A DNA stretch of 8,442 bases from NCBI GenBank assembly GCA_902494945.1, contig CABUVF010000088.1, forward strand, positions 1 to 8,442. Direction: 5' to 3'. Each line of letters begins with the position of its first letter. The stretch's first letter is position 1. The notes under the pieces are model-generated. The model saw only the letters and a list, made by a program, of their open reading frames with translations, searched no databases and was not told the origin of the DNA. Below, piece after piece: positions 1 to 6,566 of this stretch. This stretch comes from an uncultured Collinsella sp. GTDB lineage: Bacteria > Actinomycetota > Coriobacteriia > Coriobacteriales > Coriobacteriaceae. Position numbers and translations under genes: made by a program.

Positions 1-701
1 GCGGCGTCGAGCGCCTCGCGGGCGTCCTCGAGCCCGCCGTACTCCTCGACCAGGGGCATGAGCTCGTTCACCCGCTCGACGATGCGGCGCTGCTCGGCGA
101 GGGGCGGGAGGGGGAGAAGCCAGCTCGACAACGTTTGCGCAGGAAGGTGCTTGATTGTGGTTCCGGTAAAGCAACTATCCCATACATGCGATTGCACAAT
201 AAAGCAAATATACAGCTCGCAGTAAGTATTGAGCAGCAGCCTTTTGCTGCAGCGAATCCTGTGAAGCGCCTTTTGATAATGCATCGTCTCGTTCGATGTC
301 CAGATTGCGCATCTCCCCGGTACGCCGCCTTCGCAGACGATTAGGTCACCATCAGAGAGCGCATACTTAGCACGATCCATTTCGTCCATGGGCATGGTCT
401 TCACATTGGCGAGGTCGAATCTGCCCCATTGAACATTGGCATTTCCAAGGTATGGCGCGAGATCACCTTGGTTTTTCTGTTTGTCAAGCATCTTGCCCAG
501 CTGGATAGAGGCGACGTTCGATAGCCTCGTCCAGCACCACCCCTCGGGCAGTTCCTCAAACGGCACTTCGTTCGCGATGCACTTATCGCTAGTCACACGA
601 CCCTTGGCGTCCGCCCTCTTCTCATAGGGGGAGCCATCGGAACCGATCAGACGTTCAATTGCGTCCGCAACAAGCGTTGTAAAATCTAGTGATATGAGCA
701 T
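1..701 (-). CDS. hsdS: Type I restriction-modification specificity subunit HsdS, N-terminally short, C-terminus off window
   Basis: HsdS gives a type I restriction-modification complex its DNA target through target-recognition domains (TRDs) joined by conserved helices. I translated this frame by hand: 233 codons are visible from ATG at 701, and the frame stays open to base 1. Seen: a pre-TRD segment GSDGSPYEKR (about residues 20-29), VPFEELPEGW (46-55), a TRD with GDLIVCEGGVPGRCAIW (118-134), GTTIKHLP (180-187), then the hallmark LPLPPLAEQRRIVERVNEL (196-214), which starts the conserved helical spacer. The usual N-terminal conserved helices before the first pre-TRD segment are absent: an in-frame TAA lies 12 codons before the ATG, and the ATG has no convincing ribosome site. 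It may be a silent or truncated cassette, or the second half of a rearranged gene. The TRD is AT-richer than the following helix-coding DNA. Family identity is secure; start and functionality are not. Confidence 0.85.
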   Translation of the reverse strand, partial: MLISLDFTTLVADAIERLIGSDGSPYEKRADAKGRVTSDKCIANEVPFEELPEGWCWTRLSNVASIQLGKMLDKQKNQGDLAPYLGNANVQWGRFDLANVKTMPMDEMDRAKYALSDGDLIVCEGGVPGRCAIWTSNETMHYQKALHRIRCSKRLLLNTYCELYICFIVQSHVWDSCFTGTTIKHLPAQTLSSWLLPLPPLAEQRRIVERVNELMPLVEEYGGLEDAREALDA

Positions 702-741
702 CCCGGTTGCTTCTATGCTTCGATGCTCTCGTCCTTAGCGC

Positions 742-770
742 CCTCCGTTCAGTGGAGGACTGACGGTAGG
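742..770. other. Imperfect hairpin in the hsdS/GmrSD divergent intergenic region
   Basis: CCT-CCGTTCAGT (742-753) pairs with ACTGACGG-T-AGG (759-770), giving 11 base pairs with one bulged T on each side and a 5-base GGAGG loop. It lies in the 101-bp gap between the short HsdS frame and the divergent GmrSD-type gene. No T-run follows on either strand, so it does not look like a standard intrinsic terminator. It could be an operator, a leader RNA structure or a recombination scar. Structure seen by eye; function unknown. Confidence 0.45.
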
Positions 771-802
771 TGACGTAAAACAAGAAAAGGGGGCAAACAC
801 AA

Positions 803-2926
803 ATGAAAGCAACCGAGGCAAATCTGCTCGACCTTATGGGCGTGGCGAAGATGCAGTTCGTCATTCCCGTGTACCAGCGAGTTTACTCGTGGAGCGTAAA
901 AGAGTGCGAGGTTCTTTGGGATGATGTCATGCGAGCGGGTCGTGATGGCGTATCGCATTTCGTGGGGTCGATGCTTTATATCCCCGAGTCCGAGAGCTCT
1001 GCCACGAGCATTTCGCGCGTGCTTCTGATTGACGGACAGCAGCGCATGACGACGTTTTCGTTGATGATCGCCGCCTTGGCTGACTATCTGGAGGGTAATC
1101 CCGACAAGGCCGGCTTCCTTGGCGATCTCAAGATCTCAGCGTTGCGGAAGAACTACCTCTTTAACGATGATGACTACAACGGTCTGGCGCGCTACAAGCT
1201 GGTGCTCTCGCAGGACGATAAAGAAACGCTGTTCTCCATCGTGTCTGGGTCTCCCGTGCCAGATGAAAAATCGGATCGCATTGTCGAGAACCATGCGTTC
1301 TTCCGTGAAAAGATGCACGGGAAATCATTCGACCCTGCAAGGCTTTGGGCGGGGCTAAACCGCGTGCAGGTCATCGACACTAAGCTCACCGCTGGCGTTG
1401 ATAATGCCCAGCTCATATTTGAGTCCATGAACTCCAAGGGCAAGCCACTCACACCTATTGACCTCATTCGCAACTACGTTCTTATGTCGCTTCCCAACGA
1501 CGAGCAGACCAAGCTCTACGAGGGTTACTGGCATCCGCTCGAGCGCTTGTTCGGAAAAGGCGGCGAAGAAGAGTTCAATGCATTTATCTGGTACTGGCTG
1601 TGGCTCAAGGTTCCCAATAGGATGCCGAAGGAAAACGAGGCCTACCACGAGTTCAAACGCTATTTCGCTGACGACTACGATGGGGATACTGAGGGCCTGC
1701 TGAAGGAGCTTCGCGAATATGCGCAAAGATATGCCAGGTTATTCCTCGGCAAGGAGAAAGACGAGGGGCTGCGCCGAGTGTTCGGCAGGATTGCCTGTCT
1801 TTATGTGAAGTCGGTCAGACCTTTGCTGATGCTGCTTTACTCGGTTTATGAAGGAAGCAGGATTGACCGCAATGCGTTTCTACGTATCTGCGAGACTATC
1901 GAGTCGTTCCTGTTCAGGCGGGCGGTTTGCGGCAGGCTTACCACGGGCCTAAATAATTTCTTTGCCGGCATGTATCGCAACCTTGAGCAACAGGACGATA
2001 TAGAGGAGTACGTTACGGCGATGCTCCTTATCCACAACAGCGGTATGACTGCGTACTTTCCGACAGACGAACATTTTGTCGAGGAGTTTAAGACGCGCGA
2101 CTGCTACAACCGCTTCGCCAAAAAGCGCTATTACCTGGAACGCATGGAGAACTGGCACCACCCGAAGGAGTCCATCTCGGCTGACGATTACCAGATCGAG
2201 CACGTCATGCCCCAGACGATCGATGATGTACACGGCTGGAAGGAATCGCTTGGCGAGAACTGGGAAGACATCCACGACAGGCTGTGCAACAACTTGGGAA
2301 ATCTAACGCTGACGGGCTACAACCAGGAGTACTCAAACCGGTCGTTCTCGGACAAGCTTAATCTTCCGAACGTGGGATTTATGTGCAGCCCACTCTACCT
2401 AAACAAGTCGATTGCCTCGCATGAAAAATGGGGCGAGGAGGAGATCAGGCAGCGTGCGGACGAGCTGGCGAAAGAGGCGTGTAAGATATGGAAATATCCC
2501 GACCTTCCGGCAGACGTCGTCGACAAGTACCGTCCTTCTCGCGGGGAGTCTGACGAGGCGCCTATTTGGACCCTGCAAGAGAACCATCCAACCTTTGCCG
2601 AGGGCGGGCTTAATCAAAAATTGTTCGAGGAGATACGCGAGTCTATCCTCAACGCCAATCCTTCGTGGGAATCCTATATGGCCAAGTACTATGTAGGATT
2701 CAGGTCGGGTAAACGGAAGTTGCATGCCGTGCTGGAAGGCAGGACTAGCAACGGCGGCTGGATTGCCGTTGGCTTGGCAAAGAGTGTGGATGATCTAATG
2801 GATCCAGAGGACATGTGCCAGGACAAACGCACGCAGGGTGGATTTGGCCCGGGCCTACCGACCTATGTTGCCCTTCGGAATGCCGATGACATTTCCGCGG
2901 TGCTCGATCTCATAAAGCAGTGCTAG
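803..2926 (+). CDS. GmrSD-type type IV restriction enzyme (DUF262 + HNH/DUF1524 + DUF5655-like C-terminus)
   Basis: This family cuts phage DNA carrying modified bases or modified backbones. The DUF262 half uses nucleotides and senses or controls, and the C-terminal HNH half cuts. Seen in 707 aa: IPVYQR (21-26) with W30; IDGQQRMTT (76-84), the DUF262 signature; FESMNSKGKPLTPIDLIRNY (206-225), the conserved inner motif; and the DUF1524 HNH core QIEHVMPQ (464-471) with NNLGNLTL (496-503) and YNQEYSNRSF (506-515). Residues about 600-707, with YYVGFRSGKRKL and a closing ISAVLDLIKQ, resemble DUF5655, an accessory domain found at the end of some members. All visible catalytic motifs are intact. The start has AAGGGGG at 787-793, nine bases before ATG. 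Divergent from hsdS, so this looks like a restriction cluster. The target modification cannot be told from sequence. Confidence 0.9.
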   Translation: MKATEANLLDLMGVAKMQFVIPVYQRVYSWSVKECEVLWDDVMRAGRDGVSHFVGSMLYIPESESSATSISRVLLIDGQQRMTTFSLMIAALADYLEGNPDKAGFLGDLKISALRKNYLFNDDDYNGLARYKLVLSQDDKETLFSIVSGSPVPDEKSDRIVENHAFFREKMHGKSFDPARLWAGLNRVQVIDTKLTAGVDNAQLIFESMNSKGKPLTPIDLIRNYVLMSLPNDEQTKLYEGYWHPLERLFGKGGEEEFNAFIWYWLWLKVPNRMPKENEAYHEFKRYFADDYDGDTEGLLKELREYAQRYARLFLGKEKDEGLRRVFGRIACLYVKSVRPLLMLLYSVYEGSRIDRNAFLRICETIESFLFRRAVCGRLTTGLNNFFAGMYRNLEQQDDIEEYVTAMLLIHNSGMTAYFPTDEHFVEEFKTRDCYNRFAKKRYYLERMENWHHPKESISADDYQIEHVMPQTIDDVHGWKESLGENWEDIHDRLCNNLGNLTLTGYNQEYSNRSFSDKLNLPNVGFMCSPLYLNKSIASHEKWGEEEIRQRADELAKEACKIWKYPDLPADVVDKYRPSRGESDEAPIWTLQENHPTFAEGGLNQKLFEEIRESILNANPSWESYMAKYYVGFRSGKRKLHAVLEGRTSNGGWIAVGLAKSVDDLMDPEDMCQDKRTQGGFGPGLPTYVALRNADDISAVLDLIKQC

Positions 2927-2929
2927 GTT

Positions 2930-2958
2930 GAAGGCCGGGAATCTAATTCTCGGCCTTC
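2930..2958. terminator. Strong 12-bp hairpin just after the GmrSD gene
   Basis: GAAGGCCGGGAA (2930-2941) pairs with TTCTCGGCCTTC (2947-2958) around a 5-base loop, with a single G-T pair, four bases after the stop codon. Position and strength suggest transcription termination or mRNA 3'-end protection. No T-tract follows on the plus strand (GCCAGCTC), nor on the minus strand, so a classical Rho-independent terminator is not fully supported. Confidence 0.55.
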
Positions 2959-2993
2959 GCCAGCTCGGAATTGCCGATGGCTTATCTGCCCAC

Positions 2994-3286
2994 CTACACC
3001 CCCGCAATCCCGCGCGCCGCGCTCAGCAGCTCGTGCTCCCTCTGGCTCCACTGGCACAGCTGGGCAGTCTCGACGGCATCTTGGCGCAAGTTCAAAAACA
3101 CCTCGGCGCCCTCGTAGAAGCACTCACGTGCAAAGACGCCCGAGCCATCCGCGATGCACCTGCCGTCGGTGGGTGGCCTCCAGCTGGACGCGCGGGCGGC
3201 ATCGGTTTCGTGGGAAACGCCGCGACGTCGGCGGAGCATGCCAATGTTTCGTTCTAAATCCGGAAAAGTGTAAAAATCGGCCGTCT
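2994..3286 (-). pseudogene. Unrecognised minus-strand reading frame, probable gene remnant
   Basis: Between the GmrSD gene and the ATPase, a minus-strand frame is open from just after a TAG near 3287 to a TAG at 2994-2996. The first ATG is at 3239 (81 codons) and has no purine-rich ribosome site. Third codon positions are strongly G/C, as in the real genes here, and the last 50 residues (for example GSGVFARECFYEGAEVFLNL and QWSQREHELLSAARG) look like ordinary soluble protein rather than a shadow frame. I do not recognise a family. The frame's upstream end runs into the 33-bp repeats, so an original gene may have lost its 5' part there. It could equally be a chance frame in GC-rich DNA. Confidence 0.3.
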
Positions 3287-3370
3287 ACAAATACGGAAAA
3301 GTGTCGAAATAGGCACCTGGAAACTACGGAAAAGTGTCAAATCGACCATCATCCAATTGCGAAAAAGTGT
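3261..3370 (+). repeat. Four direct repeats of CGGAAAAGTGT at exact 33-bp spacing
   Basis: CGGAAAAGTGT starts at 3261, 3294 and 3327, and a one-mismatch copy CGAAAAAGTGT starts at 3360. Every step is 33 bp. The first three spacers are also related to each other (around AAATCGnCCnTC and a trailing AA.TA), so the true unit is about 33 bp with an 11-bp constant core. 33 bp is close to three helical turns, so the cores would face the same side of the DNA. The array lies 40-149 bases before the ATPase start, and the last copy overlaps a possible promoter, which suggests protein-binding sites controlling the ATPase. Because 33 is a multiple of 3, the array also reads as 11-residue EKC repeats in the ATPase frame. 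I judge that secondary. Confidence 0.8.
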
Positions 3371-3386
3371 ATCCTAATGCTAAAAC
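3357..3386 (+). promoter_or_regulatory. Possible promoter of the ATPase gene, overlapping the fourth repeat
   Basis: TTGCGA (3357-3362) could be a -35 box, and TGCTAAAAC (3378-3386) resembles an extended -10 (TG-N-TAAAAC) at 18-bp spacing. Transcription would begin near 3393, leaving a short leader before ATG at 3410. The fourth CGAAAAAGTGT repeat fills the -35 and spacer region, so a protein bound there would block or contact RNA polymerase. Weak boxes; inference only. Confidence 0.35.
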
Positions 3387-3396
3387 AGCACGTAAT

Positions 3397-3401
3397 AAGG
3401 G
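3397..3401 (+). promoter_or_regulatory. Ribosome binding site that fixes the ATPase start
   Basis: AAGGG lies eight bases before ATG 3410. No comparable site precedes the in-frame ATG at 3128, which supports the short form of the ATPase. Confidence 0.6.
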
Positions 3402-3409
3402 TTGCACTC

Positions 3410-4732
3410 ATGTTACAAAGAAAAGCAAAAGCACAGTTTAAATCCTGGCTCGCCTCGTCGCCCAACAAGGCTCTTTTGGTCAAGGGCGCCCGACAGGTAG
3501 GAAAGTCATATCTGGTCAACGCGTTCGCACGTGAATCGTTCGAAAATGTCGTGACGTTCGACCTTATCGCCGACGCGTCCGTGCGCGATTCGTTTTTGGC
3601 GGCGAAAAGTGCGGACGACCTGCTTATGCGCATGTCTATTGCTGCGACGCAGCCGATGGTTGCGAACAAGACCGTCGTGGTTATCGACGAGGCACAGCGA
3701 TGCCCCAACGTGGTGACGTTTATCAAATACCTGGTCCAGCGCGGCGACTTTCGATACATCCTTACCGGATCGCTCCTTGGTGTTGAGCTCGAGGGCATCG
3801 ATTCCCTGCCGGTGGGGTATGTCGAGCAGGTCCAGATGTACCCGCTCGACTTTGAGGAGTTTTGCTGGGCAAATGGCGTTGGTGCCAGCGTGTTTGACAT
3901 GCTCAGGGGCTGTCTAAAGGATGAAGGGGAGCTCCCCGGCTACCTGTATGACCGCTTGCTCGATCTGTTCCATCAGTATGTGGTGGTGGGAGGCATGCCC
4001 GACGCGGTCAATTCCTTCTTGGCGACGCGCAATGTCGACGAGGTTCGAAACATTCACCGCGATCTTCACGCCCTGTATCGCGATGACATCGCAAAGTACG
4101 CTCCGCCCGAGCTACGCTTGGGTATTCGAGATATCTATGATTTGATTCCCAGCGAGGCCGGCTCCAAAAACAAGCGATTCAAGCTGTCGTCGATTAACGG
4201 TGTCAAACGTTTTTCGCAAGTGACAGATCATTTTCTCTGGTTATCGGAGGCGGGTGTCGCGCTTCCCGTGTATAACGTAACGGCGCCCGTGGCACCCCTT
4301 TTATTGGGGGAGCAGCGAAATCTATTTAAGCTGTTTTACCTGGACACCGGAATGCTCATGTCGTCGTATTCCAAAAAGGTCGCCCAAGGCGTTTTTGATG
4401 GGGAGGCGGAAGACGCCTTTGGCATGAATATGGGGGCGGCGTTTGAGGGCTTCGTCGCCCAAGAGCTCAAAGCTCATGGATTCAGATTGCGCTACTTTAC
4501 GTCGAAAAAGGTCGGCGAGCTCGATTTTGTGGAAGAGACGTTCGATGGGGAAGTGCTCGCCATCGAGGTCAAGTCGGGCAAGAGCTTTAAGGCCCACGCG
4601 GCGCTCGATAACGCACTGGCAACGAAGGGCTACGGAATCGATCGCGCCCTGGTACTTGCGGAATGTAATCTTCACCGCGATGGTGACGTGCTGTATCTGC
4701 CCATCTTTATGGCAGGGTTTTTGGAGCCGTAA
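3410..4732 (+). CDS. AAA-family ATP-binding protein with C-terminal DUF4143 nuclease-like domain
   Basis: 440 aa, the usual size of this family of stand-alone ATPases; their cellular role is poorly known. Seen: Walker A GARQVGKS (26-33), Walker B VVVIDEAQ (89-96), a sensor-like ILTGS (117-121), YPLDFEEF (144-151), and a C-terminal DUF4143 region with a conserved E346/E352, GELDF (369-373) and AIEVKSGK (384-391). That C-terminal pattern is the PD-(D/E)XK-like nuclease fold signature E-D-ExK. YLDTGML (310-316) is also typical. The start at 3410 is preferred over an in-frame ATG at 3128 because it has AAGGG at good spacing, begins just before the conserved domain, and leaves the 33-bp repeats as upstream DNA. 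It stands alone between the GmrSD gene and a convergent gene. A link to defence is suggested only by its neighbours. Confidence 0.85.
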   Translation: MLQRKAKAQFKSWLASSPNKALLVKGARQVGKSYLVNAFARESFENVVTFDLIADASVRDSFLAAKSADDLLMRMSIAATQPMVANKTVVVIDEAQRCPNVVTFIKYLVQRGDFRYILTGSLLGVELEGIDSLPVGYVEQVQMYPLDFEEFCWANGVGASVFDMLRGCLKDEGELPGYLYDRLLDLFHQYVVVGGMPDAVNSFLATRNVDEVRNIHRDLHALYRDDIAKYAPPELRLGIRDIYDLIPSEAGSKNKRFKLSSINGVKRFSQVTDHFLWLSEAGVALPVYNVTAPVAPLLLGEQRNLFKLFYLDTGMLMSSYSKKVAQGVFDGEAEDAFGMNMGAAFEGFVAQELKAHGFRLRYFTSKKVGELDFVEETFDGEVLAIEVKSGKSFKAHAALDNALATKGYGIDRALVLAECNLHRDGDVLYLPIFMAGFLEP

Positions 4733-4746
4733 CGTGCCGTCGGCTC
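4724..4746. terminator. Weak hairpin between convergent genes
   Basis: GAGCCG (4724-4729, overlapping the ATPase stop region) can pair with CGGCTC (4741-4746) over an 11-base loop. Only two Ts follow. It may serve the convergent pair, the ATPase and the membrane protein, which are separated by just 37 bp, but support is thin. Confidence 0.25.
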
Positions 4747-4769
4747 TTCCGGCCTTCCCTTAACCCTCG

Positions 4770-5756
4770 CTACTCGTCGTCTTCGTCGTTGGGATCGCCC
4801 TTGAGGGTGTTGATGTCCAGATACTCGTTATCGTCCTCTTTTTGCTGGGTTTCCGACTCCGCTTGGGTGGGGCCGCGGAACAGCTGGAATCCCTCAAACG
4901 CAATGACGCCGAGCAGGGCAATGATAATGGCGATAAAGGCAACCTTGACTGCCTGCGGAAATTCCGAGAAACGCAGTGCCTTTTCCTCGGCGTAATAATC
5001 GGCGAAGCGCTCTTCGCCCGTGCTTTTGGTATACGCCGGTGCGGACGCGACCTCCGGGTCATATTCCGGTGCAGGCGCGGCAGCGTACGGATCGTTGAGA
5101 TAATCGCTCGATGCGGTGCCATAATCCTCGGTCTCGATGCGACCGGTGCCATCATAACCATCGGAATAATCGGAATATGCCGCACCGCCCTCATAGCCCG
5201 CGGCGCTCGTGTTGGCGGCAAAAAGCGGGTTAACTGGAACGTCGAGCGCCGGCATGCCGGTAGAGGTCTCATCCAGATCGGCTGCAGCCCAGGAATCGTA
5301 GGCGACCTGATGGGCAACGGGCTCATCAAGCCTTGTGACCGGAGGTTTGCGTGCCGCAGGAACAGGTAACTGCTGGGCGCTGTACATGACGGTGCTGTCG
5401 GCCGATTTGCCCTGCGTCGCTGCAGCGAGAAATGCCGCCGTCTCGGACGGGTCGCTTGCGGGGCGGGGTGCGGGCGTGGGCGCCGAAGTGGGTGCGGGCG
5501 TAGACGTGGGCGTCGAAACAGGCGACTGCGCAGGAGTCGGCGCAGATGCGGGCTTAGGCGCAAGTGCGGGATTGGGGCGTGACGGACGAGCCCCGCCGCC
5601 CATGAGTTCGTCGGCGGTCCACGGGCGATCATCCATCACGTCGTCAAGGCTCAGCGAAAACAGGTCGTCTTCACCCTCATCGAACATGCGGTGCACATGT
5701 CCACCAATTGCCGGAATCAATCCGCGACCGGTGCATGATGCCTTGCTCAACGCCAT
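4770..5756 (-). CDS. Unrecognised Pro/Ala-rich protein with one C-terminal transmembrane segment
   Basis: 328 aa, family not recognised. Layout: an acidic N-terminal patch (MFDEGEDDLFSLSLDDVMDD, 24-43, then RPWTADELMGG); a low-complexity linker of A/P/T/S repeats (about 56-102); a Tyr/Asp/Ala-rich disordered stretch (about 185-245); a single hydrophobic helix (about 271-291, VAFIAIIIALLGVIAF); and a highly acidic tail ending DPNDEDDE. There is no N-terminal signal peptide, so the bulk is probably cytoplasmic with a membrane anchor near the end. Start chosen at 5756: AAGGGTGG lies six bases upstream, and a TATAAT box lies 34 bases before the ATG. A longer in-frame extension to 6020 would overlap the regulator gene and cross the promoter, so it is rejected. 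Composition is typical of surface or division-associated linkers, but I infer no specific function. Confidence 0.7.
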   Translation of the reverse strand: MALSKASCTGRGLIPAIGGHVHRMFDEGEDDLFSLSLDDVMDDRPWTADELMGGGARPSRPNPALAPKPASAPTPAQSPVSTPTSTPAPTSAPTPAPRPASDPSETAAFLAAATQGKSADSTVMYSAQQLPVPAARKPPVTRLDEPVAHQVAYDSWAAADLDETSTGMPALDVPVNPLFAANTSAAGYEGGAAYSDYSDGYDGTGRIETEDYGTASSDYLNDPYAAAPAPEYDPEVASAPAYTKSTGEERFADYYAEEKALRFSEFPQAVKVAFIAIIIALLGVIAFEGFQLFRGPTQAESETQQKEDDNEYLDINTLKGDPNDEDDE

Positions 5757-5790
5757 TCTGTTCCACCCTTTCGAAATACCAATGACATCG

Positions 5791-5796
5791 ATTATA
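5791..5796 (-). promoter_or_regulatory. -10 box TATAAT for the membrane-protein gene
   Basis: A perfect TATAAT on the minus strand lies 34 bases before ATG 5756. No good -35 box is visible at 16-18 bp upstream. It indicates that the membrane-protein gene has its own promoter rather than depending on the upstream regulator gene. Confidence 0.5.
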
Positions 5797-5880
5797 TGGA
5801 ACTTCCCAAGCGGCTCGGTCTTGGATTCGCGCTTTCCAGAACTCGCGCCCAAAAAGGAGAGGGGCAATCCAGGCGAGTGC

Positions 5881-6534
5881 CTACTTGTCGCTGGCCGCCG
5901 CCTTGGCCTCATTGAGGTAACTATAGAAGCTGTATTTGGAGATGCCAAAGAACTCGCAGGCGCGCTCGCTCGACTTGGAAATGAGGAAGGCGCCGCGACG
6001 GTCGAGGTAGCCAATGGCACGAATGCGCTCGTCTTTGGTCATGAGCGCCGCGGGCTTGCCCACAAACTGCTCGCACTCGTGCAGCAGGTCCTCGAGCAGG
6101 TCGCCGATGTTCTTGGTAATGGGCTCGGGCTCGGTGTGGCCCGAGCCGCCGGTGCCGGTAAAGGCATCGAGCGAGCGCCCAAATGCCTTCATGAGCGTAA
6201 TGTCAAAGTTAATACCCAAAATGCCGACGGGCTTGCCCTCGTCGTTGCGGATAAAGATGGTCGAGGACTTGAGCAGCTTGCCATCGGCGGTTTTGGTGAG
6301 GTATGGCTCGCGGTCGTGCACGTCGGTGGTGCCCTCGTGCATGGACTCAAACACAATATGGCTGGGGCCGTCACCCAGTTTGCGCCCGCTGACGTGGCCG
6401 TTTTCGATCACTACGATGGAGTGGTCCACATCCTCGGTCTCCAGGTCGTGGACGACGATTTCGCAGTTAGGGCCAAATTGGAGCGCCAGACCGTGTGCAA
6501 GGCGCTTATAAAACTCAATCTGTGCGGGGGTCAT
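5881..6534 (-). CDS. YheO/DauR-like PAS-domain transcriptional regulator
   Basis: 217 aa. The N-terminal YheO-type PAS domain (about 5-115) shows FGPNCEIVVHDL (20-31) and YLTKTADGKLLKSSTIFIRN (78-97), followed by PVGILGINFDIT. A Gly/Thr linker (about 126-140) leads to a C-terminal helix-turn-helix of the HTH_22 type (about 164-210: MTKDERIRAIGYLDRRGAFL, then ERACEFFGISKYSFYSYLNE). Family members include P. aeruginosa DauR, a regulator of D-arginine use; the ligand here is unknown. Start at 6534: AGGAAGG ends six bases before the ATG, whereas an in-frame ATG at 6603 has no such site. Divergent from dpaL across 277 bp with inverted repeats, so control of the dpaL-ygeY operon, and of itself, is the natural inference. 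Confidence 0.85.
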   Translation of the reverse strand: MTPAQIEFYKRLAHGLALQFGPNCEIVVHDLETEDVDHSIVVIENGHVSGRKLGDGPSHIVFESMHEGTTDVHDREPYLTKTADGKLLKSSTIFIRNDEGKPVGILGINFDITLMKAFGRSLDAFTGTGGSGHTEPEPITKNIGDLLEDLLHECEQFVGKPAALMTKDERIRAIGYLDRRGAFLISKSSERACEFFGISKYSFYSYLNEAKAAASDK

Positions 6535-6539
6535 AGGTG

Positions 6540-6546
6540 CCTTCCT
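6540..6546 (-). promoter_or_regulatory. Ribosome binding site that fixes the PAS-HTH regulator start
   Basis: AGGAAGG on the minus strand, five bases before ATG 6534. It decides for the 217-aa form over the 240-aa reading frame that begins at 6603. Confidence 0.6.
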
Positions 6547-6566
6547 AAAAATTAGTTTGGGCACAC

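Noticed and set aside
135..627. Short plus-strand frames in the first 700 bases
   Set aside because: They lie opposite the HsdS frame, which carries clear family motifs throughout.
3261..3370. CRISPR-like array (regular 33-bp period)
   Set aside because: The constant part is only 11 bp, the spacers resemble each other, there are only four units and no cas gene is near. Phased binding sites fit better.
3128..3409. N-terminal 94-residue extension of the ATPase
   Set aside because: No ribosome site at 3128, no recognisable domain, and it spans the repeat array and a likely promoter; 3410 has a good site and gives the family's normal length.
5757..6020. Longer start for the membrane-protein gene (416 aa)
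   Set aside because: It would overlap the regulator gene's 3' end and cross a TATAAT box and a good ribosome site that both point to 5756.
5335..6555. 406-aa plus-strand frame opposite the membrane protein and regulator
   Set aside because: Spans two real minus-strand genes and their promoter gap; no recognisable domain.
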